Positions 12,268 to 25,468 of a DNA stretch of 64,000 bases are shown piece by piece. Where the stretch lies: the NCBI GenBank assembly GCA_033060915.1, contig CM065378.1, positions 34,263,501 to 34,327,500 on the forward strand. The letters are read 5' to 3'. The notes under the pieces were generated by a model. It did not search any database, was not told the origin of the DNA, and saw nothing but the letters and a program-made list of their open reading frames with translations. Origin of the DNA: Euryodendron excelsum (Eukaryota; Streptophyta; Magnoliopsida; Ericales; Pentaphylacaceae). The position numbers and the translations under genes are program-made. Each line of letters begins with the position of its first letter. The first letter of the stretch is position 1.

Positions 12268-15200
12268 TCAGTTCAAGAACACCACCGTATATGAGTTTGC
12301 AAGCTGGTTGCACATAAAAAGCTGCCCTTGAGACTGCTTCCGGCAAATAATTGGCAATTTTCCTCCAAATTTACTAGTAACATTCATGGATTTAGTAGAA
12401 CTCCACAAGCTCTCTGATGAAGATTCGGCTTCTTTCAACACCATCCTACTTCTTTTGGTAAAGGCAGCTGATCCCAATTGATCATTAGAATAAGAGGAAC
12501 TCATAGCTTGATTCTGATAAATTTTCTCTAAACTCTCTACCGGCATCTCATTGTTCATGTCTATGCATTGGTTCGTGTCATGATTCTTGACAGTACCCAG
12601 TATTCTATCTGCCTCTCCGGCTGATCCAGTGGCACGCCAGGCTTCTGCAACCAGCTTGAAGGTGGATTTCTCAGGCTGAATTTTAAAACCTTCCATGAGA
12701 TGGAGCATTTCTTCTGCTTTCCACGGCTGCTTTGCTTCTGCGTATCCCCAAATTAAAGTTTCGAAAGTCTTCAAATTGGGAGATATTCTGGATTCACACA
12801 TCTGCTCAAAAACCCGGATTGCATACTCCATTCTCCCAGCGCTGCACCATCCACAGATGACAGTTGTGAAGATCACTACATTTGGGTGGACACCAGATTT
12901 AACCATGCCAGTCAGGAGTTCTTCTGCTTTCTCGGGTTCCTGTGCACGCACATAGCCTTTGGCAAGAATGCTATATGCATGGGCATCAGGTTCTATGCCA
13001 GCCTTCACCATGTCATCAAAGATTTCCTTACACTTGTCCATGAATCCTGCAGCACTCCAGGCATTCATGATGGTGCTAAAAGTTATCACATCTGGTTTGA
13101 CTCCAAATTCTTCCATCAATGTCAGAACCTGTCAGATTGATGCAATTAGTAAGTTCTTTTCTTTTGAATGCCCCTCAACACAAAAAAAAAAAGAAAAAGC
13201 ACCCCCTTCTCTCCTCCTAGAGAGAATGTTTCCATGTATAAGTGATGTAATAACCAAAAACTACTTTAGTCAAGATTTACAAGTTTTTCCGAGCTCTAGG
13301 CTGTGTAGAGGGAATTGAAAAATAAACATGAAATACTTAACAACCATTTGCATTGAAATATTCTTTTTAAGATTCCAAATTTTCTCTACCATTCCTCATT
13401 CCCATTAACCAAGTAGAGCAATAATGAAAATGATATCAATGCAACCAAAAGTAAACATACGAAATGACATCCCATGAATAGGGGGGGAAATATGTAACCA
13501 TTAGTCCACATTGACGAGCATGTATGACATGATGAAAATCATAGTTTGAATATCCATTATTATGCATCATCAAAATCAAATCAATAAGATCGGACAGATG
13601 AGACTGGTTTAGAGAATCAATCCAACATTAACCAGTACAAGACTACAATACTCTATTGAAGCATTGAGATCCCTCAACTTGCATTATCTTGCTTCTCTTC
13701 CCTTTGGTTAACTTTCAGTTATCTCATCCTGGAATTAAGGAACTGGGATTTGTTAAGTGAGAGTGGTGAACGGTTGACGTCTATAGTGTCTAATATGACT
13801 CTCTCTCTCTTGATTTTCCTTCTTCTATGAGTAATAATTGGCATTTTGTATTTTGGTTATTCAAGGCTTCAAGCTGTATATTTTGAAGAAGATTTCATAA
13901 GAAATTAGAACTGTATACATATAATGCTAGAACTAGAAGTAGCGATGAAACTTGTGATATGAGCTGTATATTTTTAAGACGATTTCTTAATACATTAGTA
14001 ACTGTATACATATCTTCAGTTTTGTTCGGTTGTAGATATAAAGGCTAGAATGGCCATTATAGATCACATTTTAACTTTATAGGAGTTGTTATCACATTCT
14101 TTTTGGTAGTTGTTAAGATTTCTAAAGTAATCCCTTTAGAATCTAGTATACTTTCTTTGTTTAGTTTCCCCTTTGCCTATCGGAAGTAATTACCTCTTGT
14201 CCTTGAGAGTCTGTGACTTGAGTTTTGCAAAATATCTATTTTAGTAATCACAAGAAGAACACACAACAAGAAACGGTTTCACTGTTGAAATGGAAAATAA
14301 ACAAATGACCATTTGCTGAGCTTTCCTAAAATCATCTTACCTTGACACACTTGCTATGCCTTTTGACATAATAGAGAAAAACACACAAAGGACCAAAAGA
14401 GCATCAATCAAAAAAACATAAACCAACAACTAACCTCATCAACCCCATCTCTGTCAGCCATGTCTAGAAATCCTTTGATCAGTGAATTGAAAACAACAAG
14501 ATTAGGATGCCCTCCAAGCTCCTTCATCCTGTACACAAACCTCAAAGCATCCTTTATTTTACCTTCTTTGCAATAACCACCTATGATAATGCCACAAGTT
14601 CGTTCATTGGGCTGCACATTATGGTTCTGCATCTCTAAAATCATACCTTCGGCCTGAGCTGTCTGTCCATTTTGAACATAAGCTGTTGCGATTGTATTGT
14701 AAGTAACAGCATCAGGATGTAAACCCGAATCTACCATCTTATATACCACATCCCAAGCCTCTGTAATGTTCTTCTTGTTACACCATGCTCTGACAAGTAC
14801 ATTGTAAGTCCTCAGATTGGGTTTCACATTTTCCTCTTCGGACATCAGATCTAGCACTTTCACAGATTCTTCAGGCCTACCGGCAATCCCGTACCCCTTA
14901 ATTAAAGTGTTGAAAGTACTGGTGGTGGGTTTAGATCCACTCTCCTTCATCTTCTGGAAGGTTTTCATGGCTTCCTCCATGTTCCCAGATTCAGAGAAAG
15001 CATTGATAACAGCATTAAAGAAAACCGAGTCCGGATGCATTCCATTTTTCTCCACTTCAGAGATAATTAAATGTATGGAGCTGAAGCATTTCTGGTAGGT
15101 CAAAGCAGCTAAGAGGGTTGTGTACGTAATCAGGGATGGTCTGTGCCCTTCTTCAATCAAACTATTGAAAATGGTCTGAGCTTCCTGGGGCTTCCCTCTT

Positions 15201-18200
15201 TCTATCAGAATGTTCATTAGTTTTGTTCTTGAGCGAACAGTGCGGCAACTAATATTGCTCATGCAAGAGCTGCAAAGAGTAGACTCTGGCATTGCATACA
15301 ATTGGATCTTATCATCTGCATTTTCTCCCTGAAAAAGTATAAAATTGTTACCATTTGATCAATATATGATACATCTAGCTTCATTTAGAACAGCAAGCAA
15401 TTGAACTTTGGTTACAACATGAAATAATGCCATTGATTATTAAGCTAATAAATGCTGGAACCATATGAAATATCATTTCATGAAACTATTCCTCAAGCAA
15501 GGCAGCGGATAGGTTGAGCAGTTTTTCTTTTCTGTGTAATTGTAACAATCTTGAATCACTTATAAGCATAAAGACTAAATTATCTACCAAACTTATAATT
15601 AATAAAAAAAGGAATGGGAGCTGATGCCTTCCTGTTGACAGAGAGCATCATGTTTATGTTCCAAAAAAATATCTGTATTGCTATTTCGCTATCTCAGATG
15701 CCATTACAATGATCTTGAACAACTGTTCTTGGACTTTAATCACAAGCACTCTAGATCTAAGGTAAATATCTTAGATCATAAGCTGCACTTGTAAGCAACA
15801 CAAGAAGACAGAAGACTAGCTGTATGAAGACAGTCCTGAAACAAGGCATTGGTAGCAATCCTGCTGTTTAGCCATTCAATATTGTAACGAGTTATGCATT
15901 TAGAAACAATTAGAAACTTAATAGATAACTAGATAAGCATGTCTCACTTCTAGTAATTTTCAGCTATAGGCTTTCAAGTTTTAGATAATATTTTTTTAGC
16001 CACTGCTGTTAGGGAATCCTAACCTTTTTTAAGATGTCTTGGGTGTTTCCAAGAAGTGTGAAATAGGCGTTGAGTAGTTGGTGGGGTTATAGGGTGGTTA
16101 AGAGAAAAAGGAAAGCCTGGCACCTTGTTCCTTTTTGTTTATTTTGGTTGATTTGGGGTGAACCAAATAGTATAACATTGGTTATAGAACATCCTTTGTA
16201 TATGCTGAAAAGTAAGTTTTTGTCTGTTTTGTATAGTTGGCTCTTAGGAGGGGACAATCCCAACGTTGGCCAATTCTTGAATTTTGTTGGTCTTCCTCTT
16301 CCCCAGCATTAGCCTCAATGTGGACACTGCCACCCTTCATTACGGGTGAAGTTATTGGTCTTTGTTGTGCATGACCAGACCATCTTAGTTGATTTTCTTC
16401 ATTATCTCCAATAACTGCTACTTTCAGGGTCTAACAAATTCTCAATTCCTAACTGTGTCCTCTCTTGTTTTACCATGCACCCATCTCAACATCTGCATAA
16501 TGGCCATGCTCATTCTATGAAGATGTAGTATCCTAACCGCCAAGAATTTTTCCCAAAGAGCATGTGCGCATATAGTCAACCCCGTGCTCATAAATATGCA
16601 AATATCTAATAAATAATGTGATTAGCATTTAGCATTACATTGTACCCTCACAACTTCATCCCCTCAGTTTACCATAATACAAAAATGAGGTGAAGGGGTT
16701 TTGTTATCAGGCCCAGAGGTAAACAGAATTGGCATGATCATCATACAAAAAAAAATGTACTCTTAGGCCGATTGACCAATTTGATCTCTTTCCTCTCACA
16801 AAGAATATGATTTTCAGAACTCAGAAACTTTAATTGAATTTTGAGCTTAAATCTTATTCTTTTGAATTCAAGCAAGCACACCTAGCTAGAAATAACATTT
16901 CTAAGCCTTTTGAATTAATGGGTAATGTACAGGTTGTAACAGATGGCATGGTCTAATAATTCAAGCAAGCAAACCTAGCTAGAAATAACATTTCTAAGCC
17001 TTTTGAATTAAACTGGTAATCTACAAGTTGTAATAGATGGCATGGTCTAATATTGTTGTCTGATGGCTCATAAAAGTCATAAAGACGCCATTATGTTGTG
17101 AATTCTCTACCACTGCAAATGTGCATAAAGCAAATCTAACATTCTTTCTAACCCAATGTTTTAACTCAATTAAATCCATCCAAACATAGTTCCTCAAGAA
17201 ACTTCTAATCATATGAACAAGCTTTGTGATAACTCAGAATAGGAATGCTTGAATTACATATTGAGTCAAATGACTCTTAACTTCTAATGACAACAAATTG
17301 AACTATCAAGATAAAAAGGAAAACAAAAAGAAACGTTGGAGATTCCTTTCCTAATTGGTCAGGCAATACATACTTTATTCCAAAAACTTGGAACGGGCAA
17401 TTATATCATCTTGTCAAAAACTAAAAATCAAATTTCTAGTAGTTATTTCCATCCTTTACAGCATCCATCTTTGTCACAAGAAACTTCAACTTGTACGAAC
17501 TCATTTTGTCTCACTATGATGCCATCATTGGCCTTCTTTGGATATAACCAGACCCTGCCAATCATTGCATCCTTATTTAACAACCTATTTAAGCCCTATT
17601 AAATTGTTTTACCATACATTCATTCCCATTATGACCCCCCAAATCTGAGTTCCTTCGTATCACCATCCCCATTGTAGCTATGGTACTGACTATATTAATA
17701 TACAATTGCTTCAAAGCCCAAAAGTTTTCTATCAACAAGAAAAGGAAAGAAAAAAAGGAAAATTATATCCCATTTTATTTTATTATATAGTTTACTTTTT
17801 GGTGTGAAGAAGAGAACTAACATGCTACAACACATGGCAATATACAAATGATATAAGAAATTAGTTGGTATTAATGTTTTTCTTTTTCTTTGGTACATCC
17901 AATTAGTTGGCCTTATTGATAGTACATAATCTCTGCTTTTCTTTGACATTGGCGTTAACAGAGCACTGGAGGTATATCCAACTTACCAGCAAAGGAGTTC
18001 ATCAAGTTTTAGAATAAAATAACACCTAAAACTCATAGCCTCACCAACAATACATCAGGGAACAGGGTACCTAACTTCCTACTGCAGATCCAGCAATAAC
18101 AATGTTACTGGACTGATGAGGTGTTTGATCTCCATTGAGTCCATCCACTGGGTAACAGTTTTGGTTCTTCAACTCAAATCAGGCCACTAACGTGTTGAAA

Positions 18201-18372
18201 GAGTAGCAGTAAAATTTTGCAGCCCAGAGAGCCAAACAAAGAAATTGATGTGAATATGGTTAAATACCTCGAATGGTAATGCCTGAACACATTCTTTCTT
18301 AATAACGGTAGTTCCTTCTTGATGCTTGCTGATGGTCCCAGAAAAAGCCCTCTCTTTACTAGACTCACCCAT
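12268..18372 (-). CDS. P-class pentatricopeptide repeat protein (At5g25630-like)
   Basis: Three coding exons on the minus strand: 18372-18268, 15328-14435 and 13128-12268, total 619 residues (the Arabidopsis homologue is about 570). All junctions are phase 0 with GT-AG introns; the joins read ALPFE/GENADDK and [14 protein letters not shown]. An in-frame TAG upstream of the first exon's ATG supports the start at 18372. From about residue 60 the protein is a continuous array of roughly 11 PPR motifs of 35 residues, such as [18 protein letters not shown] and [17 protein letters not shown]. There is no E or DYW domain, so it is P-class, a class that typically binds organellar RNA. A Cys-rich patch ([10 protein letters not shown]) precedes the repeats. 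No obvious transit peptide is seen, so localisation is open. The C-terminal 90 residues are Ser-rich and not repeat-like. Confidence 0.93.
14436..14480 (-). other. PPR exon 2 donor region, last codons before intron 2
   Basis: The second coding exon ends GATGAG at 14435 and the intron opens with GTTAG. The frame also stays open for nine codons past the donor, so an unspliced message would encode a protein stopping at 14408 with a foreign tail. The spliced product matches the family, so splicing is preferred. Confidence 0.6.
16866..17052. repeat. Tandem duplication, period 93 bp
   Basis: Two adjacent copies (16866-16958 and 16959-17052) begin ATTCAAGCAAGCA and run through CCTAGCTAGAAATAACATTT to GGCATGGTCTAAT with few differences. 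They lie in the PPR gene's intron between coding exons 1 and 2. Confidence 0.85.
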
Positions 18373-20496
18373 GCAGACCTCTTGATGTTCTTTACTCTGT
18401 TCTGAAGTTTTGAATGTCTTGATTGCCTTAACTTTAGAGAGACTACACACCAGGATGTAAATTCTATTCCAGTTCAGTTTCACAATCCTCCCAGGAATTT
18501 CCTATGAGAACATCTAAATATCAGCAAGTTTATGAAATAAATAGTTGAATCTGTCGCAAACCCTAGAGCAAACAGTGGAGTGGAAAAGATCTTACAAAAG
18601 CATAACTAGACAGGAAGAATAACATACTTGCAAAGAGGAAGGCCTTTTGGGGCCTGAGAGAAAATTAGAAACAACACAAGGGAATATATCTCCATCTAGG
18701 TAAGGGGAGGAAAATGAATATGATAGACTTCCTCATGTAAAAATAAATGATGGCTATCACTTGCCCAAACAATTAGTTAAAAGCAAATTTCAAAGTCACC
18801 CAAAGCAGATGCAATGCTAGCAATTCAACAAGAATCAGAAAAACCAATATAAAAATTGTAAATTTCAAATTCAAGAGATATGTGGAATCCATATTTCAAC
18901 TACTGAGGAATATAAATATTTGTCATTGCACCACATTCATCTCTAGCATCTGGAAAAGTTAAAGAGCCAACATGGTAAGAGAAGAAAATTGGGATTTTCA
19001 GAAATAAGGACTAGAGACTTGGTGCCCTAGGCCAAGGTAACCCAAATTCAAAAACTCCTGCATTTAGATGGAACATTAAACTAAACCCATATTGAGGTTT
19101 CTCCTGCCAAATGTAAATGTATGGGAGCTACAATTTTCTCATAAACTGTAGCCTTCATCAGAACAAAAATGATATCATGAATCAGAACTAAATTATGTGG
19201 ACAGGCATTGCTTACCTGGCAATCCTCTAAAACTTGAAAGAAAACCAAGTGGCATTCTAGAATACATGCTCAAACTTGGTCAAAAATTCAAAATCAATAC
19301 ACAGTTGCACCAATTATAATATATTAATCAGGAACCTCTAATTTGAGTTCATACAACTTATTTCAGTAAAAGCAAATATGGCTAAAGCTACCAGAGTACC
19401 ATATATCACAAAATCAAGACACAAGGCAACTAGGAGACTAACCCAAGTCAGCTTTAGAATATTGTTTAGCATCAGTCGAGCAAAATAAATTATAAACAAA
19501 ATAGATTTGACCAACCAGGGAATTAGAAGTTCATTTGGCTACTGAAAACAAATAGCCAGAAACCAAAACCCAAAATCAAAGAGGTCCAAATACAGGAAGA
19601 ACTAAGTTCTGGAAAATCTATGCTGAGTCCCAAAAACATAAGTTTCTATCTAGACAAATCATTTTGAGTACAATGCTAATACTACTACTAGCAACAGAAG
19701 GTACATTAGGAATGACACTTATGAAAAATGTACAACATATTCTTTGGTTCCAATGTAAAAATTGCATTTTCTACTATTGAATGAAAATCCAAGAGTTTTG
19801 AGAATGATGATGGTGCGAGCTATTGAGTGAACATTTTGGTAATCAGTATGTGAGAGACTTCAGGATTTCCCCAATGGGCAATTCCTTCCAGGACAACAAA
19901 AAAGATTAAACATACAAAATAGCAATCAATGACATTTCCCCACCTGTTTTAGGTTTTGAAAATAAAAAAATTAATCTGAACACAACTAGACTTGGCCTAC
20001 TGTTAAGAAAATCTCCCCCAAGAATCCAAACAAAGGAAAAAAAAAAAAAAAGAAGCATTGTGATACATAAAAGAATTCCACCTGGGTAGATGATTTAGCA
20101 TTATTTTACCCATAAAAATGCTTGATGGCATGAAAAACTAATTCTAATACACGATAATATTCAACAAACCATAAAAATAGTCCAACAGTACACATTAAGT
20201 ATCAGCCCGACAATCAACATTCCATTCAACCAGTAACCCAATTTTCCCCTTAATTTAGATATCAAGAAATCCTCCAATAAATGGAATATAGACTAGAATT
20301 AAAGCACACTTCCTCAAGTTCAAGCGAAACTAGCCCCAAATATCAATGCCAAAATACGAAAAGAAATAGCGCAGCCAACCCAAGAAATGAATACCCATTT
20401 GAGCCTCAGTCATCAATTCCAAGAAAGAAAGAGAAACCTCAGTAGGAGAATGCTTATAAAGTTATTGATAAAGAAAAAGAAGCTCTGCGTTGATAC

Positions 20497-20570
20497 CTCT
20501 TGAACTGATTGAGTTCTTTCAGTCAGCTGGGAGAGAAGAGAGAGAGAGGATGGGTTTTTGTATGTGTTTG
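20497..20570 (-). other. Probable 5' UTR exon of the PPR gene
   Basis: On the minus strand, a CT-rich leader at about 20570-20497 ends CAAGAG followed by a consensus-like donor GTATCAAC. An acceptor CTCATAG at 18502 opens the exon that carries the start codon. The inferred intron would be about 2 kb. This is a splice-signal inference; transcript data would settle it, and the 5' boundary is a guess. Confidence 0.4.
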
Positions 20571-20832
20571 TAAGCTTTGAGGACATCCATTAGAAAACCT
20601 TATCCACAAATATCGTTAGAAAGAATTAAAAAATATAGCAGGAGATAAAAGGAAAATATGAAGAGAAGTGGAGGATGAGAAATACTAAGATGTGAACTGA
20701 CCAATCGCCTTCAGTTTCTCTTCTCTTTCTTTTTTTTTTTTTTTCTGTTTTTTTTTATTATTTATTTGGCAGTCTTTCAATGCTTTCATTCATTCAATTT
20801 CAGTTATTGGTTTTACTTTCTTTTTTTTTTTT

Positions 20833-22457
20833 AAGATAAATTACACTGAATATCCCTGATGTTTAACGAAAAATCAAAAAGCACTCTTCACTTTTTAATA
20901 ATGACACTGACATCCCTTGCTTGCTTTGTAGTTTTAATAACAGATTCGTTTGCCGTTACCAAAAAATAATAGACAATACTGATTTCATCTAATTATTTTT
21001 TAAAATTCTTATTTGACCCATGTCATGTGTTAGTCAATTGGATAAGTGAGTTAATAATTAAACTAATAAATTTGTTGACCAATTAAATTATGCCACCTAT
21101 CCATTTATACTCATATTAACAAAAATGTAATAAAAAATATTTTTTTCCCAACCTCTATTCTTTCCCAAAGCCGACCACCCCTCAACCAACCCCCACCCCA
21201 CCACCTCCTTTTTCTCTATTTCTCTCTCTTGGCCTAACCACACCACCACCACCACCACCACCACCACCCCGCCTCCCTCCTCCCATGGCCAAACTCATTG
21301 TTTCTCTTTGCTCTTCTCTCTTCCCCCAAATCTCTATGGGAACAAAACAAGTCCACTACCTTGAGCTTTTTCTCTCTCGCTTCCTTCACTGCCTCCCCCA
21401 CCAATTTTGCTCTGCAACCCTTTCTCTCTCTTCACCTAATTTATACACAACACCAAATAAATACATAAATACATATACAGATGTATATATATATATAATA
21501 CACAAACCCAATTCATAATTGGAAACCTTGGTAAACCCCTCCATTCGATTCACCACAGCAAACCAAAAATTGAAATTTTTCTTCAGTTCGATTCACAACT
21601 GCAGAGCAAAATGCGAAGAAATGGTGGGGTTGTAGGCTGGTTCGAGGATGGTTTGTTGCTGATGGGGACACTAGCGATGGTTCGGCGGCTAGGGTTCAAC
21701 GATTTGGATCACTCTTGTGCGGTTATTATGGTGACTAGTGTGTTGTTGGCTAGTAGGAAGGAAGGAGGGAGGGAGGGAGGAGAGAAAGATTTTGGGGATT
21801 TTGGGGTTTGTGTTTGCCATGGAGGATGAGGAGTTTCAGCAATGGTGATGGGAGATGGGGTTCGGCCTTGGACGTATTGATGGTGGTCGCAAGCGATGAA
21901 GGGTTCGACCATAACGATGGAGATTCGACCTTGGGGGATGTCGATGGAGGTTGCTGTGAGTTGCTCGTAGTCATCGGTGGGCTTGGGGCAGGGACGTGGA
22001 GGAGGGACGGGGTTGCTGGTAAAGGGAGGTGGTTGTGGTGATGGATTTGTCTTACCAACTTGGGGGAGAGCGAGAGGGAGATGGATGGGCAAATGGATGG
22101 GGGAAGAGGTTGGTTGCTGATGGCAGCCATGGAGGGAGGTGGAGGAAGGGAAGAGGACATGGTGGTGGCAGCCATGGGAGTAGGGGTCACAGGTGGTGGT
22201 GGCTGTGGCATTACTTGTGAAAAAAATCTGGGTTGTCTATAATAATAAAAATCTGTTTTTGTTGAGTTTGACCAAAAAAAAATGTAATTTTCTTGGGTTA
22301 CAAAAGATGCTTCAGACAATTTTAGTAATTTCACTTTTAACCCATTAATACCGTTTCTCAACAAGTTTTGGCGGGGAGTGCAGTGTAATTATGAAAAAAT
22401 AAGGAGTATTTTTTTATCTTTTGTTAAACCTTACGGATGGCCAATGTAATTTATCTT
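20833..22457. mobile_element. Non-autonomous TIR DNA element, 1.6 kb
   Basis: The ends are perfect 13-bp inverted repeats (AAGATAAATTACA at 20833-20845 and its complement at 22445-22457). Imperfect similarity continues inward for about 90-130 bp, through the words TTTAACRAAAAATCAAAAA and CACTGRCATCCC. The interior is richer in G and C and holds a CCA repeat near 21240 and Pro/Ser-coding open frames on the minus strand (21750-22364) without a recognisable transposase. T runs flank both sides, so any target duplication is masked. A Mutator-like origin is possible but unproven. Confidence 0.65.
21239..21270. repeat. CCA trinucleotide repeat
   Basis: About nine CCA units occur inside the TIR element, in a C-rich stretch. 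Confidence 0.85.
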
Positions 22458-22463
22458 TTTTTT

Positions 22464-24245
22464 AATTATTTATAGAAAAAGGCCCTACAGCATTACGTAA
22501 TGCCAATAGCATAAAGAGTAATCAAAGGGCTAAGAAACCTCTTTTATCCACACTTCTTTTAAATCAAAGTCACAAGCCATTGTAACCAAATGATGAGCAA
22601 CTCTATTGCCTAGTCGCAAGGTATGAGAGACAGAAAAACTTTTAAAATTGTTGGCAATTTTCAAAATAGCATGGATGATATGACTAAATCTAAAGAGGTT
22701 AGAACCTGAATGTTGAAGCGCACGAACCACTATAAGTGAGTTTCTTTTTAACTAAATATCATGTATATTCAGTTCGACTGCAAATTAGATAGCCTTATAT
22801 GCGGCAGTAATTTTAACACAATTAACATGATTCATAAAATGAATTTCTCTGACATAGAAACTATGATCTCCCCTCTATAATCATGAACTACTACACCTAT
22901 ACTTGCTACTTCTTGGCAGTTAAACATAGCTCCGTCAAAACTGATTTTGAAAATACCCTCGCATGGAGCCAGTCACTTGCAATTGTTCGTTGGAATAGCA
23001 TGATATTAAGTCCTTTTTTGCGCTTGAGCATATACCTAAAGAGAATCAGGAGCAAATCTAGCAACATCACCTGCACTCCTTTGCTTTTGAGCAAATATCA
23101 TTTGATTTCGATTTTTCCATATATCCCAATATAGAGAAAAGAAAGCACTTAATGAATCTATATGACGGTTAAAAACCTTCAAAGCCCAAGTAAAGAAATT
23201 AGTGGTAGGCCTTAGATAGTTCAGAAAATAAAAAGGTTTCTTCTGCCACACTTGTTGAGCAAAGCCACATATTGAAAAACAATGCATGCTTGTTTATATA
23301 TCGTCATTACAAAAACCACAGACTTCATCAGGCACCGCTTTTTGTCTTTGCAAGTTGGCTTTGACTAGAAGGTTATTGAGACAAGCTTTCCAAGTAAATA
23401 TCTTGATCTTGTTTGGAATCACCAATTGCCATAAGTCTTGTCAGAGCTTCTGAAGAATCTCTCGATTATGTTGTTTAATTTCTACATGGTAAGCTGAATT
23501 TCTAGTGAAAACTCGTGACTTTGTGTAATGCCACACAATCGTATCTTCATGAAGTGTTGGACACAAAGGAAATTTGACAAGTTAAATTTGCATCAACACT
23601 CAAGAATGACTGTTGAATTAACTCTGTATTCTAGCATCCCCAATCTCCATCAATCAAAGAGTTAACTTTGGCTGTAGAAGGAAGATTGAGAAGAGGAGAG
23701 ATTAGCTTAAAATGATGGGGATGTGGGATCCACTTATCTATTCTAATTCTAACTTATAACCATTACCAATACGCTATCTCAACCCATCAACTAATAGAGA
23801 TTTAACATTCTATATACTTCGCCAAGTGAAGGAAGGATTACACACTAACGAGGCATCCAAAAAGTTAGAGTGTGGGAAATATTTTGCCTTCAAAATGCTG
23901 CCAGTTAGAGAATTAGGTTGTTTAACAAGTCTCCAACCTTGCTTCGCAAGCATAGCTTTATTAAACACTGTCAAGCTGCAAAATCCCAAACCACCCTTTA
24001 ATTTAGAACAACACAAGCTAGGCCAACTTTTCCAATAGATCTTCCTCTGCTCTGCTTGTTGACTCCACCAAAATTGACTTATCATTGAATCAATCTCAAG
24101 GCATAAAGTCTACGGCAATTGAAAACATGACATAACATACATCGGGATTGCTTGAGTCACAACTTTAATCAAAATTTGCCTCCTTGCAACGGACAAGAGT
24201 TTCTCTTTTCACTCGTTCAGCTGTTTTCAAATCCTTTCATTAATG
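22464..24245 (-). mobile_element. 5'-truncated, decayed L1-type LINE
   Basis: Read on the minus strand, broken frames give the classic order of a plant L1 ORF2 tail: QILIKVVTQAIPMYVMSCF and the FWWSQQAEQRKIYWKSW to FNKAMLAKQGWRL region at the end of the RT domain (about 24200-23810). Then come KIFTWKACLNNLLVKANLQR with CGFCNDD (zf-RVT, about 23400-23290), WDIWKNRNQMIF (about 23120), and an RNase H-like tail with LRLGNRVAHHLVTMA (about 22580). Several stops and frameshifts interrupt it, including a TAA directly after the CGFCNDD motif. The RT catalytic core and endonuclease are absent, as expected from 5' truncation. The 3' end reaches a T run (A run on its own strand) that abuts the neighbouring TIR element. 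Confidence 0.85.
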
Positions 24246-25244
24246 GAAGTACAAGAATCTATTTGAGGAGTTTTCAAATCAGATTTTGCCATGTAATATT
24301 TTTTTTAAAAAGTTTCTCATTTTTGCAACAAATTCATGTTAATGATATAAAAAAGTATCACATGTCATAATTTAATAGGGATAATTACTGAAAACTCAAT
24401 ATTACCAAACTATTGGACTTTATTTCTCACATTTTGTTATTCTTTCGTTTTCCTTTTCTCCACTATTACTGATTACCAAATACAACCTCAATTTATCTTA
24501 AATTTACATGCACAAACTAGAAAAGAGTAATTTTAGTAAGAGGTTTGTTTTAGTATGCCTTGATATTTCTTGACTTGTAATTTTTTTCCTTTTTATATGA
24601 CTAATGTTTAGCAATTATATAAAAGCACATTGAAAAAGTAGTTTTTTTTTCTCATATTGATAATTAATTAAACATCACTTGACAAATGGGAGAATTTAAA
24701 ACTCTTGTTATGTGATTCATATCCAATGATAACAATATTCATGTTCAGTAACAATGGAGTCCAACTTGATTGAAGGATGCATCACATGGTGCAGGAGAAT
24801 GGAGTATGTCTAGACCCTTTTGGTGTGCCTTTGTGTGTATCAGAATGTATTATTTCTAAGTAAATTAGAAAAAAAATTGCAAAGGCTGGATTTCAAATAG
24901 AACTTCAATTTCTCTTTGCCACAGGCACCAGAAAAAGGGTTTAAAATCATGGATTGATTACTTTGATGGACCTTGTTTTATTATATGTTGCAGATTGCTT
25001 CAGAAGAGGAATGGAACCTAGGATACTGAGAAAAAAGGGTGCTAACTTGCATTGATGAAGAGTGTAAGCTCGAGAGATTATTACTAGATAAATAGATTTT
25101 ATAGTTATACAGTAACTAAGAGTAGTGACATTGCACAAGTGTGAAAGAGTAGTTGATTGAAAGGTTGAATATGTTGTAAGAAGAGAAAAACAAAATAGTG
25201 ACCATTGAGGGAAGAGAGACAAAGAGAGATGCAATTAGGGCATT

Positions 25245-25455
25245 AGAGTAGTAATATGGAGGAGTGAACACATGCCTACGGTCATGGGTTCGATTTACCT
25301 TTTTTATTTTTTTAGAATTTTGACATTTCAATGCACCTAAAAAAAATAAAAATAGAGTAATAATATGGAGGAGCGGACCTATGCTTGCGTCATGGGTTGA
25401 TTCACCCTCTTTAGTTCTATAGAGACTTGGCCTTTCAATGTATCTAAAAAAAGAG
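25245..25455 (+). repeat. Tandem duplication, period 109 bp, SINE-like
   Basis: Two copies (25245-25353, 25354-25455) share AGAGTARTAATATGGAGGAG, then a box-B-like CATGGGTTCGATT (degenerate in copy 2), then TTTCAATGYAYCTAAAAAAA. The GGTTCGATT word and the A-rich end suggest a tRNA-derived SINE, but no clear box A was found, so the SINE label is tentative. The duplication itself is plain. Confidence 0.55.
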
Positions 25456-25468
25456 GATTAAAGACTTC

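Noticed and set aside
18373..18483. An N-terminal extension of the PPR protein from 18483
   Set aside because: It would begin with GTG and there is an in-frame TAG just upstream. The ATG at 18372 is the first usable start; the extension is better read as 5' UTR.
21750..22364. 204-codon Pro/Ser-rich open frame on the minus strand
   Set aside because: It sits within the TIR element, is built from CCA/CCT-rich sequence, has no domain, and overlaps open frames in several other frames.
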